Positions 36,068 through 44,498 of a stretch of 64,000 nt of DNA are shown piece after piece. Position 1 is the first letter of the stretch. The number at the start of each line of letters is the position of its first letter. Position numbers and translations under genes: made by a program. The notes below the pieces were generated by a model. The model was not told the DNA's origin and ran no database searches. It saw nothing but the letters and a program-made list of their open reading frames with translations. This stretch comes from Pelosinus propionicus DSM 13327 (GTDB lineage: Bacteria; Bacillota; Negativicutes; DSM-13327), in the NCBI RefSeq assembly GCF_900114615.1, contig NZ_FOTS01000023.1, positions 1 to 64,000 of the forward strand, written 5' to 3'.

Positions 36068-38152
36068 TTGAAAGAGTACAGAAGTGATAAGCTAAGAAGC
36101 GTGGGAATTGTGGCTCATGGCGGGGCAGGAAAAACAAGTGTTGCTGAAGCTTTATTATTTAATGCAGGAGCCACAACTCGCATCGGACGTGTGGATGATG
36201 GGACAACGACTACAGATTTTGAGCCAGAGGAAATCAAACGAAAAGTAACGATTAGTGCGGCGTTAGCGCCGTGTGAGTGGCTTGATCATAAAATTAATTT
36301 TATTGATACTCCTGGATATGCTGATTTTGTTGGAGAAGTGAAAAGTACATTAAGAGCTGTTGATAGTACTTTAGTTGTGGTATGCGCTGCATCTGGCGTT
36401 GAAGTAGAAACAGAAAAAGCATGGCAATCTATTAGTGAATTAAATTTACCTCGTATAGTTTTTATTAACAAAATGGATCGTGAGAATGCGGATTTTTATA
36501 ATGTAATTCAAGAGATGAAAGATAAATTTGGCTCCATTATTTTGCCAATTCAATTACCCATTGGCGCAGAAGAAAACTTTAAAGGGATTATCGATTTAGT
36601 AAAAATGAAGGCAATTTTACCTTCTCCTAGTCAACGCTCTCAGGGAACGGAAGAAGAGATTCCAGAGGATTTAAGAGAAACGGCTTTGGAACTTCGTCAG
36701 AAATTGATTGAAGTTGCCGCTGAGGCTGATGATGATCTTTTAGCTAAATACCTGGATGGAGAAGAATTATCGGATAATGAAATAAAAATAGGGTTACAAA
36801 AAGGTGTCTTTCAAGGAAATATAATTCCTGTTATGTGCGGGGCAGCCTACCCAAATATCGGCATCCAACAAATTATGAATGCAGTATTGGATTATACTCC
36901 ATCCTCTGAAGCTAGTAGTTTCTTAGGGATACATCCTGTTTCAAAGGAAATTGTGGAGAGAAAAACTTCTGATGGTTTTTCAGCATTAGTATTTAAAACC
37001 ACTGCTGATCCGTTCGTTGGACGTCTTAGCTATATACGTATATTTTCAGGATCTATGAAAGCTGACAGTATGATATACAATGCATCTAAGGAAAAAACTG
37101 AGAGGATCGGAAATCTTTTTACATTGCGTGGCAAACATCAAGAACCTTTAAGTACTATATATGCTGGTGATATTGCTGTTGTTGCAAAACTACAGGAGAC
37201 AGGAACAGGTGACACCCTATGTGAGAAAGATAAACCTATGATTTTTGAACCAATAATGTACCCGAAACCGATGTTTACGATGAGTATTGAAGCGAAAAAT
37301 AAAGGTGATGAAGACAAAATCGGAAATGCTTTAAATCGCCTTATGGATGAAGATAAAACAATTAAAGTTGTAAAAAATGTAGAAACGAAACAACTATTGA
37401 TTAGTGGTATTGGGGAATTACATACGGATATTATGGCAGAACGTATGAAACGAAAATTTGGTGTAGATATAATTCTATCAAACCCTAAGGTCCCGTATCG
37501 GGAAACTATTCGTGGTTCTGTCAAAGTAGAAGGAAAGCATAAAAAGCAAAGTGGTGGTCATGGGCAATATGGGCATGTATGGCTACAATTAGATCCATTA
37601 CCGATGGGGACTAATTTCGAATTTGTTGATTCTATTTTTGGTGGAGCTGTACCGCGTCAATATATCCCTGCTGTTGAAAAAGGGGTGCGAGAGGCGCTTT
37701 TTGGTGGTATTTTAGGTGGCTATCCAATGGTAGATGTAAAAGTTACTCTATATGATGGTTCGTATCATAATGTTGATTCTTCAGAAATGGCATTTAAAAT
37801 TGCTAGTACAATGGCTTTACGTAAAGGTGCTTTACAAGCAAAGCCAGCATTATTAGAGCCAATTTGCAATGTTAATATAAATGTACCAGATTCTTTTATG
37901 GGAGATGTAATTGCTGATTTAAATGGCAAACGTGGACGAATTCAAGGAATGGAACCTATTACTAAAGGTGCTGGTATTATTAAAGCACAAGTTCCTATGT
38001 CTGAAATGTTTCGTTACGCGATTGATTTACGTTCTATCACCCAAGGGCGAGGTGATTTTGATTTAAACTTTTCCCATTACGAAGAAGTGCCTCAACGTAT
38101 TGCAGAAATGATAATTGCCGCTAGCAAAAAGGAAAAAAATGAAGAAAATTAA
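36068..38152 (+). CDS. EF-G-like GTPase (second EF-G type, FusA2-like)
   Basis: 694 residues with the full EF-G plan: GTPase domain, domain II, and domains III-V. The P-loop reads AHGGAGKTS instead of the AHIDAGKTT of canonical EF-G; DTPGYADF (G3) and NKMDRE (G4) are kept. This places it in the EF-G2 subgroup rather than the main translocase, which is normally encoded in the str operon. Its role is uncertain: Thermus EF-G-2 can support translation in vitro. The start is TTG with AGGGGG 7 nt upstream. Single gene with its own terminator. Confidence 0.88.
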   Translation: MKEYRSDKLRSVGIVAHGGAGKTSVAEALLFNAGATTRIGRVDDGTTTTDFEPEEIKRKVTISAALAPCEWLDHKINFIDTPGYADFVGEVKSTLRAVDSTLVVVCAASGVEVETEKAWQSISELNLPRIVFINKMDRENADFYNVIQEMKDKFGSIILPIQLPIGAEENFKGIIDLVKMKAILPSPSQRSQGTEEEIPEDLRETALELRQKLIEVAAEADDDLLAKYLDGEELSDNEIKIGLQKGVFQGNIIPVMCGAAYPNIGIQQIMNAVLDYTPSSEASSFLGIHPVSKEIVERKTSDGFSALVFKTTADPFVGRLSYIRIFSGSMKADSMIYNASKEKTERIGNLFTLRGKHQEPLSTIYAGDIAVVAKLQETGTGDTLCEKDKPMIFEPIMYPKPMFTMSIEAKNKGDEDKIGNALNRLMDEDKTIKVVKNVETKQLLISGIGELHTDIMAERMKRKFGVDIILSNPKVPYRETIRGSVKVEGKHKKQSGGHGQYGHVWLQLDPLPMGTNFEFVDSIFGGAVPRQYIPAVEKGVREALFGGILGGYPMVDVKVTLYDGSYHNVDSSEMAFKIASTMALRKGALQAKPALLEPICNVNINVPDSFMGDVIADLNGKRGRIQGMEPITKGAGIIKAQVPMSEMFRYAIDLRSITQGRGDFDLNFSHYEEVPQRIAEMIIAASKKEKNEEN

Positions 38153-38161
38153 CTCCAATTG

Positions 38162-38194
38162 AAAAGCAGGCTAAAAGTCTGCTTTTTATTTTAT
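38162..38194 (+). terminator. Terminator after the EF-G-like gene
   Basis: AAAAGCAG (38162-38169) pairs with CTGCTTTT (38179-38186), followed by a T-rich tail, 10 nt after the stop. Confidence 0.85.
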
Positions 38195-38323
38195 GCCAAA
38201 TAATAAAAAGCATTAATTGAAGGAATTATTAGATTATTTAGTTAATATTATAATATATATGTGTAAGGAGCACTTGTCTTTTGTGTGAATTTAGAATAAA
38301 CTATAAGAATAATTATTGGGATA

Positions 38324-38358
38324 TGTAAAATAGCATCCAGTAAAAGACTGAATGCTAT
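38324..38358 (-). terminator. Terminator downstream of tRNA-Gln
   Basis: A 12-bp inverted repeat with one mismatch (38330-38341 with 38347-38358) lies 25 nt past the tRNA 3' end on the minus strand and ends in TTTTAC. Confidence 0.7.
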
Positions 38359-38382
38359 TGGGTTTATATTTTAAGTTATAAA

Positions 38383-38458
38383 TGGCAGGGGCAGCTGGAC
38401 TCGAACCAACGGATGCGGGAGTCAAAGTCCCGTGCCTTACCAACTTGGCTATGCCCCT
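38383..38458 (-). tRNA. tRNA-Gln (UUG anticodon)
   Basis: Read on the minus strand, 76 nt fold as a cloverleaf. The acceptor stem AGGGGCA pairs with TGCCCCT, with a G discriminator and an encoded CCA. The D arm is GCCAAGTTGGTAAGGC. The anticodon arm CGGGA / TCCCG holds loop CTTTGAC, giving anticodon TTG (decodes CAA, CAG). The T arm contains GGTTCGAGTCC. It stands alone, opposite in strand to its neighbours. Confidence 0.96.
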
Positions 38459-38566
38459 GTAAATGGATACCTTAAGAAGTATATTATATAATATTATATT
38501 CTTTACCCACGAATATTAATTATACGTATCTAATATAGATATGTCAATATAATTTAAGGAGAATCT

Positions 38567-39259
38567 ATGATAAAAATATCGAAAAATATAATAAGGTTAG
38601 TTGTATGCTGCGCAATGTTTTTTATTATATATGGATCAGCTGAAGCGCAGAGTTTGAAATTGCAACTAGGCATGTCTGGGGAAGCTGTATATTTATTACA
38701 ATGTAAGCTGCAGGAACTGGGATTTTACTCAGGAGAACTTGATGAAGTATTTGGTTCAGGTACGCTAAATGCCGTTATTCAGTTTCAAGAAGCCTGCGGA
38801 CTTGAAACTGACGGTATTGCAGGCAGTCAAACACTTGCTGCGCTGTATCAGTATAAAACAGGCAACATAAGCAGCCGAGGTCAGACAAGAAGGCCAGAAA
38901 GAAATATTGGTTCTTTTGCACAAAAGTTTATTAATATTCCTTATCAATGGGGCGGTTCTTCTCCTAGTGGGTTTGATTGTTCGGGATTTATATACTATAT
39001 TTTTAACCAATATGGTATCTTTATGCCTCGTATGGCCGATGAACAATTTAGAGTTGGATTGGCAATTCGTGTATCTGAGCTACAAGCTGGAGATTTAGTT
39101 TTTTTTAGCACTTACGAGCCAGGTCCATCCCATGTGGGAATATATATTGGCAATGATCAGTTCATTCATGCTAGCTCTGCTGCAGAGCGGGTAACAATAA
39201 CAGCTTTATCAAAGCCCTATTATCAAGCAAGATACCTTGGTGCGCGAAGAATGTTATAA
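38567..39259 (+). CDS. Secreted NlpC/P60 endopeptidase with peptidoglycan-binding domain
   Basis: 230 residues. Signal peptide (about 1-27, ending SAEAQ), PG_binding_1 domain (about 30-92, LQLGMSGEAVYLLQCKLQELGFYSGELDEVFGSGT region), a short basic linker, then an NlpC/P60 domain (about 113-230) with catalytic Cys138 in GFDCSGF, His189 in PSHVGIYIG and His201 in FIHAS. It should cut stem peptides in the cell wall. This domain order resembles spore-cortex and cell-separation hydrolases such as CwlS-type or SleB-adjacent proteins. AAGGAG precedes the ATG. Single-gene unit. Confidence 0.92.
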   Translation: MIKISKNIIRLVVCCAMFFIIYGSAEAQSLKLQLGMSGEAVYLLQCKLQELGFYSGELDEVFGSGTLNAVIQFQEACGLETDGIAGSQTLAALYQYKTGNISSRGQTRRPERNIGSFAQKFINIPYQWGGSSPSGFDCSGFIYYIFNQYGIFMPRMADEQFRVGLAIRVSELQAGDLVFFSTYEPGPSHVGIYIGNDQFIHASSAAERVTITALSKPYYQARYLGARRML

Positions 39260-39274
39260 TGGCGGATGAACCCG

Positions 39275-39312
39275 ATATAAAAAACAACCAGTAGCCTGGT
39301 TATTTTTTATAT
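39275..39312. terminator. Terminator after the NlpC/P60 gene
   Basis: A 17-bp stem with one mismatch (39275-39291 with 39296-39312) and a 4-nt loop, A-rich on the left and T-rich on the right, so it could work in both directions between the convergent NlpC and DUF4127 genes. Confidence 0.8.
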
Positions 39313-39404
39313 TATCACTAACTAAGGTGCTCTGAGGTCACCTTCTACAAATGGGAGTTAAAAGAGTAGCTAAGTAAGTCAAAAAGTTGAAAGTTCATCG
39401 CTGC

Positions 39405-41084
39405 TTAACTCTTCTTTATAGCAGTGAGAGCTAATGTTGGTTTTATCCATATTTCAAATGTACGCTGCCAAGGTAAATAGGTTTGTGTTTCTAAATCCGT
39501 TATAATAATTTGTTCTAATCCTTGATCTGTACGAATTGTTATAGGATAATTCACCAATCCTTCACGCAATAAATGATTTGCTTTACTAACCATCATCTTT
39601 TGTACTTGAATATTTGTTTGATAATAAACCGTTTGTAAATGATAAGGGTCTATTTTTCGTCTTTGTAATTGTTTGTTTATATACGGATTAATTTCTTTTT
39701 GGTAATATAAATCATCTAAGAACCTTGCTGTTAAAAACTCTAAATTTTCTTTGTATATAGCCATTATTTCTGCTAAGTTACCGTCTTTTTTTAATGCTTT
39801 CGTAAAGATACTAGCTTGAGTGACAGCAGTTCCAATTGAGTTACTGGTAGTATTCCATCCTGCGTAAGCAATAAGTTTAGGAATAGCAACTTTTTGTGCT
39901 AACAACACAGGTAATAGTGTTTCAGAAACTTGAAAATGCTCTGTTAAGTCGACTAAGGCTACTCGATACCCCTGATCTAATAGAGTTCTTACTTGTTCAG
40001 CCGAAGATGAAAATGTTGATTGATTATTCGAGGTACCAACATGTATATAAAGAATAAAATCAGCATCATCTATCTTTTTTGCCTCTACGGCACCAGCAAT
40101 CCTCATTTTTTCTTGCACTGTTTTGGCTACAGTGTGAGGCATAAAGGGCATAATAATCTGTGCAGCATCGTGATCGGAATACATCACAAAAACTTTGGGA
40201 CGATCGTTGGAATTTTCCATTACAATGTGTCCTAAAAGGCTTATGGCTACTTCATCGGTACCACGAGTAATGAATACTTTATTTGCGAGTGAAGGTTTCT
40301 GTGATAGTTGATGCTGTAATTGTTGTTTATTCATGTTGGGAATGCCAAAAGGTTGACCATCATCTTGTCCAATCACTAAGCCGGCAAGCGTTCCTTGTTC
40401 GACCATATTCAATAGTGCTAGATTTAGTGTAGTATTTTTTTCATATAGAGCGGTATAATGTTGTATAACATTAGCTGGAAGTTGCTTTTCTAGCGAATGT
40501 GTTGTCTTAATATCTTCAGCATTCTCAAAAGTATAAACTTGGTCTTTGATTACGGAGTATTTTAACATATTTCTTTGATAAGTAATATTTTCTTGATTAT
40601 CCGCAATTAATAATCGAGGTATAATATTAAATGCATACATTTTCAAATAGGGGTTTTCTTGGTGTATAACAGTTAGCAGATCAAGGACTTCATTTGTGTC
40701 TTCATTGCTTCCCATAGATAGGCGCGATGCTAGTAGACTCCCGTGGATTAGCATATCAGTTGAAATAATAGCTGCATCTGCCTGTGAGCTTACTTGCCTT
40801 AGCCAGATGCGCAGTTCTTTTTTATTAGCGGGAGTTTGATAGTTATCCAATAATTCTTGTTGAGGAAGTAATACGCGAATTCCTGTGATTTGACCTAATT
40901 GTTCAACGAATTGTGTACAGGGTGGTCGGCTATCTAAAGGAAGTAACACTACAGTTAGCCAATAATTCACGTTGAGCTTCCATGTCATAATAGGATCTGA
41001 TCTCCAAGGGGAAATATGTAAGAGGCTTGTCGTTGCAATAAAGAAAGAAATGATAAGAACAAAATATTTAAAGTTCTTGGACAT
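39405..41084 (-). CDS. DUF4127 family protein, exported or membrane-anchored
   Basis: 559 residues. A basic start (MSKNFKY) is followed by one hydrophobic segment (about 7-23), likely a signal peptide or anchor. The body opens with LLPLDSRPPCTQFVEQLG, the hallmark of DUF4127, and carries ISTDMLIHGSLLASR and GQDDGQPFGIPN. Function unknown; the family is common in Firmicutes. The start at 41084 has GAGGTG 7 nt upstream and is better than an ATG at 41123. Divergent from rsmD. Confidence 0.88.
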   Translation of the reverse strand: MSKNFKYFVLIISFFIATTSLLHISPWRSDPIMTWKLNVNYWLTVVLLPLDSRPPCTQFVEQLGQITGIRVLLPQQELLDNYQTPANKKELRIWLRQVSSQADAAIISTDMLIHGSLLASRLSMGSNEDTNEVLDLLTVIHQENPYLKMYAFNIIPRLLIADNQENITYQRNMLKYSVIKDQVYTFENAEDIKTTHSLEKQLPANVIQHYTALYEKNTTLNLALLNMVEQGTLAGLVIGQDDGQPFGIPNMNKQQLQHQLSQKPSLANKVFITRGTDEVAISLLGHIVMENSNDRPKVFVMYSDHDAAQIIMPFMPHTVAKTVQEKMRIAGAVEAKKIDDADFILYIHVGTSNNQSTFSSSAEQVRTLLDQGYRVALVDLTEHFQVSETLLPVLLAQKVAIPKLIAYAGWNTTSNSIGTAVTQASIFTKALKKDGNLAEIMAIYKENLEFLTARFLDDLYYQKEINPYINKQLQRRKIDPYHLQTVYYQTNIQVQKMMVSKANHLLREGLVNYPITIRTDQGLEQIIITDLETQTYLPWQRTFEIWIKPTLALTAIKKS

Positions 41085-41200
41085 AATAAGGCACCTCATT
41101 ATGAAAATATACAACATAATCATACCATATGTTTTGTAAATCGTAAAAGATGATAAGCAATATGTGACCTACCAAAAAGACAAAATTAAAAGTATTATAG

Positions 41201-41228
41201 TTGTATAGTAAAAAATATGTAGTATACT
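41201..41228 (+). promoter_or_regulatory. Probable sigma-A promoter of rsmD-coaD
   Basis: TTGTAT (41201-41206), 16-bp spacer, TATACT (41223-41228), about 46 nt before the rsmD ATG. The palindrome AGTATACT (41221-41228) covers the -10. Confidence 0.5.
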
Positions 41229-41273
41229 ATAAAAATATGCTACAATAAAAGATGTGATTATGGGTGATTTAAG

Positions 41274-41843
41274 ATGAGAATAATTACAGGAAGTGCCAAG
41301 GGTACAAAACTAAGCGCACCACGCGGTCATGGAACGAGACCTACAACTGATCGAGTTAAAGAAGCGGTCTTTAATATTCTGGGAGATATTGTTGTTGATG
41401 CTCAGGTGCTGGATATTTTTGCAGGTACAGGGAATTTGGGGTTGGAAGCATTGAGCCGTGGTGCGTCAACTGCCGTTTTTATTGACAGCAGCATTGATAG
41501 CATTACAAGCATAAAAGAAAATGCTCAGCGTACTAAATTAATTGGACAAGTTGAGATTCTTAAAAATGACGTAATAAGGGCTCTAGATCGATTTGCAGGG
41601 ACTGGTCGTTCATTTGACTTAATATTTTGCGATCCTCCTTATAATAAAGGATTTGTTCAAAAAGTATTAGAAAAAATTGAAACAAATGTAATAGTAAATC
41701 CAAAGGGGATACTTGTTATCGAACATTCTAAGCATGAAGAAATAAAAAATCAATGGGATCATTTGCAGCTAAGACGTGTTGAAAAATATGGAGAAACATT
41801 AATCAGTTTTTTATTATATAATACCAATCAGGAGGTTAGATAG
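41274..41843 (+). CDS. rsmD: 16S rRNA (guanine-966-N2) methyltransferase
   Basis: 189 residues. RIITGSAKGTKLSAPRG and RPTTDRVKEAVFNIL open the family; SAM motif LDIFAGTGNLGLEALSRGA and the catalytic FCDPPYNKG are intact. Its stop TAG shares a base with the coaD GTG, so the two are translationally coupled. This is the ylbH-coaD pair of Bacillus. Confidence 0.95.
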   Translation: MRIITGSAKGTKLSAPRGHGTRPTTDRVKEAVFNILGDIVVDAQVLDIFAGTGNLGLEALSRGASTAVFIDSSIDSITSIKENAQRTKLIGQVEILKNDVIRALDRFAGTGRSFDLIFCDPPYNKGFVQKVLEKIETNVIVNPKGILVIEHSKHEEIKNQWDHLQLRRVEKYGETLISFLLYNTNQEVR

Positions 41844-42325
41844 TGCGCATTGCAGTTTGTCCAGGAAGTTTTGATCCAGTAACTAACGGTCATATTGATA
41901 TTTTTGAAAGGGCGAGTAAGTTATTTGATGTATTGATTATAGCCGTATTTCATAATCCCAACAAAAAACCTCTTTTTGATATGGCGGAGAGGGTAGAATT
42001 ATTAACATTAACAACTAAGCATATCCCTAATATTCGCATTGATTCTTTTTCAGGTTTACTGAATGAATATGCTCATCAACAAAATGCTAATATTATTGTT
42101 AGAGGTTTGCGGGCATTAAGCGATTTTGAATATGAATTCCAGCGGGCGTTATTAATAAAAAAAATTGATTCGACGTTAGAAACAGTATTTATTATGACTA
42201 GTAGTGAATATTCATTCATAAGTTCAAGCGGGATAAAGGAATTGGCGAGCTTTGGTGGCTGTATAACAGGATTGGTGCCTAAGGGCGTAGAAGATAGAAT
42301 TGGTAGTCGGATTAAAAAAGTCTAA
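41843..42325 (+). CDS. coaD: Phosphopantetheine adenylyltransferase
   Basis: 160 residues, penultimate step of CoA synthesis. The nucleotidyltransferase motif GSFDPVTNGH and the ISSSGIKE (ISSTxxR/K) motif are present, plus RGLRALSDFEYEFQ. GTG start, AGGAGG upstream, one base overlap with rsmD. Confidence 0.96.
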   Translation: MRIAVCPGSFDPVTNGHIDIFERASKLFDVLIIAVFHNPNKKPLFDMAERVELLTLTTKHIPNIRIDSFSGLLNEYAHQQNANIIVRGLRALSDFEYEFQRALLIKKIDSTLETVFIMTSSEYSFISSSGIKELASFGGCITGLVPKGVEDRIGSRIKKV

Positions 42326-42328
42326 CTT

Positions 42329-42502
42329 ATGCGTGATAAACCATTCCAAGACTTCGACCCTCTTGCATGTGGGAGTTATGAGTGGTTAAGTCCTAAGGAT
42401 ATAAGTGTGACTAAGACTCAGGTGGAGTTTAATCTCCATTTGGATCAAGTTCATAGCATCAGCGTTGTGATATATACGGAGTTTACACCAAAACATTTTT
42501 AA
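42329..42502 (+). CDS. Possible 57-codon ORF after coaD
   Basis: An ATG 3 nt after the coaD stop opens 57 codons (MRDKPFQDFDPLACGSYEWL ... ending FTPKHF) and fills most of the space to the next gene. No ribosome binding site is apparent, so translation would depend on coupling to coaD. Composition is protein-like (several Asp, Phe, Tyr, Trp) but I recognise no family. It may be a real small gene, a remnant or chance. Confidence 0.3.
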   Translation: MRDKPFQDFDPLACGSYEWLSPKDISVTKTQVEFNLHLDQVHSISVVIYTEFTPKHF

Positions 42503-42544
42503 TGAAGAATGTATTGCAAGTAATACCGAATGGGGAGAGGTTTT

Positions 42545-42997
42545 ATGACTATTGAAGGAATATTAGATGAATTAGAAGGACTGTTAATCGATGCTGCACG
42601 TGTGCCTTTTACAAATAAAAGAGTTTTAGAAGAAGATGATGTTGCAAGGTTGCTTGATGAATTACGAGAGGCATTGCCAAAGGCAATTTCTGATGCTAGT
42701 AAGATCATGGAAGAACGGCAACGTATTCTGGAAGATGCGCAAAAAGAAGCTCAAAATATTGTTGAAAAAGCTAAAAGCTATACGATTAAATTAACTGATG
42801 AAAATATGATTACCAAACAAGCACAAGAACAGAGTGCTGAGATTCTTACTCAAGCGCATAAGCAAGCATCCGATTTACATGATGATGCAGTAGCATATGC
42901 GGATCAAGTTTTTAAACATCTTTCAGGGAATTTAGAAAAAGCATTGGAAGTTGTTAAGCAGGGGCACAGTGAACTTCACCAACAACAAAAGAAATAA
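42545..42997 (+). CDS. Coiled-coil protein of the ATP synthase subunit b / DivIVA-like type
   Basis: 150 residues, soluble. An N-terminal acidic segment (IEGILDELEGLLIDAARVPF) is followed by a long Lys/Glu/Gln-rich helix (about 50-150) with AQKEAQNIVEKAKSY and AEILTQAHKQASDLHDDA heptads, as in stalk proteins and the YlmF/DivIVA neighbours. No membrane anchor, so not a true F0 b subunit. It sits between coaD and ylbJ, a position where Negativicutes often have a small coiled-coil gene. GGGGAGAGG precedes the ATG at 42545. Function unknown. Confidence 0.75.
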   Translation: MTIEGILDELEGLLIDAARVPFTNKRVLEEDDVARLLDELREALPKAISDASKIMEERQRILEDAQKEAQNIVEKAKSYTIKLTDENMITKQAQEQSAEILTQAHKQASDLHDDAVAYADQVFKHLSGNLEKALEVVKQGHSELHQQQKK

Positions 42998-43014
42998 GAT
43001 AAGATTCACCTGCA

Positions 43015-43076
43015 AGGCAGCCGTAAAAGTAAGGAAGAGTATGCTTTCCCTTATTTTTACGGCTGCTTTGTTTTGC
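43015..43076. terminator. Terminator between the coiled-coil gene and ylbJ
   Basis: Nearly perfect 21-bp inverted repeat (43015-43035 with 43050-43070) between two convergent genes, with a T-rich tail on the plus side. Confidence 0.8.
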
Positions 43077-43107
43077 AAATCTTATAAGTGTCATAGATTA
43101 TAATGAT

Positions 43108-44367
43108 TTAATAACTTTTTCTTCTTATATATCCATATAATTCTCTACTAATGTGTATCGCAATAGATAAGGCAATCATAATACTTAACAATACTAAGAT
43201 CTGATAACTTACTTGTTCAATTCTTGTAAGAAATGAACTAACAGGAGTTGAATTAGGGGTTAGTAGAACTGGCAAAATAAATAGTTGTGTGGCATTGAGA
43301 AAGGAAGATTTCATTAAGAATATTGTAATGATCGCTGCCAAAATCGCGTGCAAAAGCCTTCCAACCATATAAGGTAACATTCGTATTCCTGACTCAATAA
43401 CGATGCTGGCTACTTGCCCGTGTACTGAAAGGCCGCTCCATGCAATGATTATACTTGCGACTACTGTTTTCTCAAGTAATGATCCATCGGCTTGACTTGC
43501 TGCTAATGCACCTAAATCGATTTCAAACAAACCGCTCACTAAAGCAGGAGCAAGATTTGTGGTGAAGCCGATCAATCCTAATAATCCCGCAAAAACAGTT
43601 GTTAATAGATCAGTAATGCCAACAATAGATAGAATGCGCAAAAAGACAGAGAAAAGGATAATAAAGCCACCAATTAATAAAATTGTGTTCATAGAATTCT
43701 TTACAGAGTCACCTAATAATTGTCCAATAGAGCGTTTATCCTCCTGTTTAGCGGCATATAAAGCTCGAAAAGCTCTTAATAAGATATTTCCCTTTACTAT
43801 TTTTGTTTCGTTAGCATAATGATCTCGTTCGCGGCCATGAAAGCGAAAAATAATTCCAACAAGGAAGCTAGAAAGATAATGCGCCAGTGCAATAACTGCA
43901 CCTAATTCTGGCATCCCGAACATACCAACAGCAACGGCGCCAAACATAAATAGGGGGTCGGCTGTATTGGTAAAAGATAATAGACGTTCCGCCTCAACAG
44001 CAGTACAGAGTCGATTTTTTCGAAAATTGCCTGTTATTACAGCATCCATAGGGTAGCCAGAGGCCAACCCCATGGATAAGGCAAAGGCTCCTACTCCTGG
44101 TACATTAAAAACAGGTCTCATTAATGGCTCTAGTAAAATACCGATAAAATGAACTACACCTAATCCCATTAGAAGTTCAGATAAAATAAAAAAAGGTAAC
44201 AAGGAAGGAAAGACAACACTCCACCATAAATTTAGTCCCATAATCGCTGAATCAAATGCTTCTTTTGGGTAATTTACCATAGAAATAGTAATAAAAACGA
44301 CACCAAACGCCATAAAATATGCTAGTAGACGTGAGTGATAACGTTTGCCTCTGCTGAAAATTCTCAT
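43108..44367 (-). CDS. ylbJ: Sporulation integral membrane protein YlbJ
   Basis: 419 residues with about eight to ten transmembrane helices and a nucleoside-transporter-like Gate fold. Conserved segments: FPSLLPFFILSELLMGLG, ALSMGLASGYPMDAVI and NTADPLFMFGAVAVGMFG. YlbJ is needed for spore cortex formation in Bacillus and is made under sigma-E. Here it is divergent from ylbK, and a sigma-E-like promoter can be drawn upstream (44409-44439). AGGAGAGGAG precedes the start. Confidence 0.93.
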   Translation of the reverse strand: MRIFSRGKRYHSRLLAYFMAFGVVFITISMVNYPKEAFDSAIMGLNLWWSVVFPSLLPFFILSELLMGLGVVHFIGILLEPLMRPVFNVPGVGAFALSMGLASGYPMDAVITGNFRKNRLCTAVEAERLLSFTNTADPLFMFGAVAVGMFGMPELGAVIALAHYLSSFLVGIIFRFHGRERDHYANETKIVKGNILLRAFRALYAAKQEDKRSIGQLLGDSVKNSMNTILLIGGFIILFSVFLRILSIVGITDLLTTVFAGLLGLIGFTTNLAPALVSGLFEIDLGALAASQADGSLLEKTVVASIIIAWSGLSVHGQVASIVIESGIRMLPYMVGRLLHAILAAIITIFLMKSSFLNATQLFILPVLLTPNSTPVSSFLTRIEQVSYQILVLLSIMIALSIAIHISRELYGYIRRKSY

Positions 44368-44408
44368 ATAATTATCTCCTCTCCTATCAGGCGGTCTTTA
44401 ATATATAT

Positions 44409-44439
44409 TGAAATATGAGAGATAATATAACTATATGAG
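44409..44439 (-). promoter_or_regulatory. Possible sigma-E-like promoter of ylbJ
   Basis: On the minus strand CTCATATA (44439-44432), a 14-bp spacer and CATATTTCA (44417-44409) resemble sigma-E boxes (GTCATATT and CATACANTA). The region is very AT-rich, so chance is possible. Confidence 0.35.
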
Positions 44440-44498
44440 ATAGGAATTGAAAAAATAGCTGGAGTGTACCTCTTGCTGTTTCCTAAGGAGTGTTTTCG

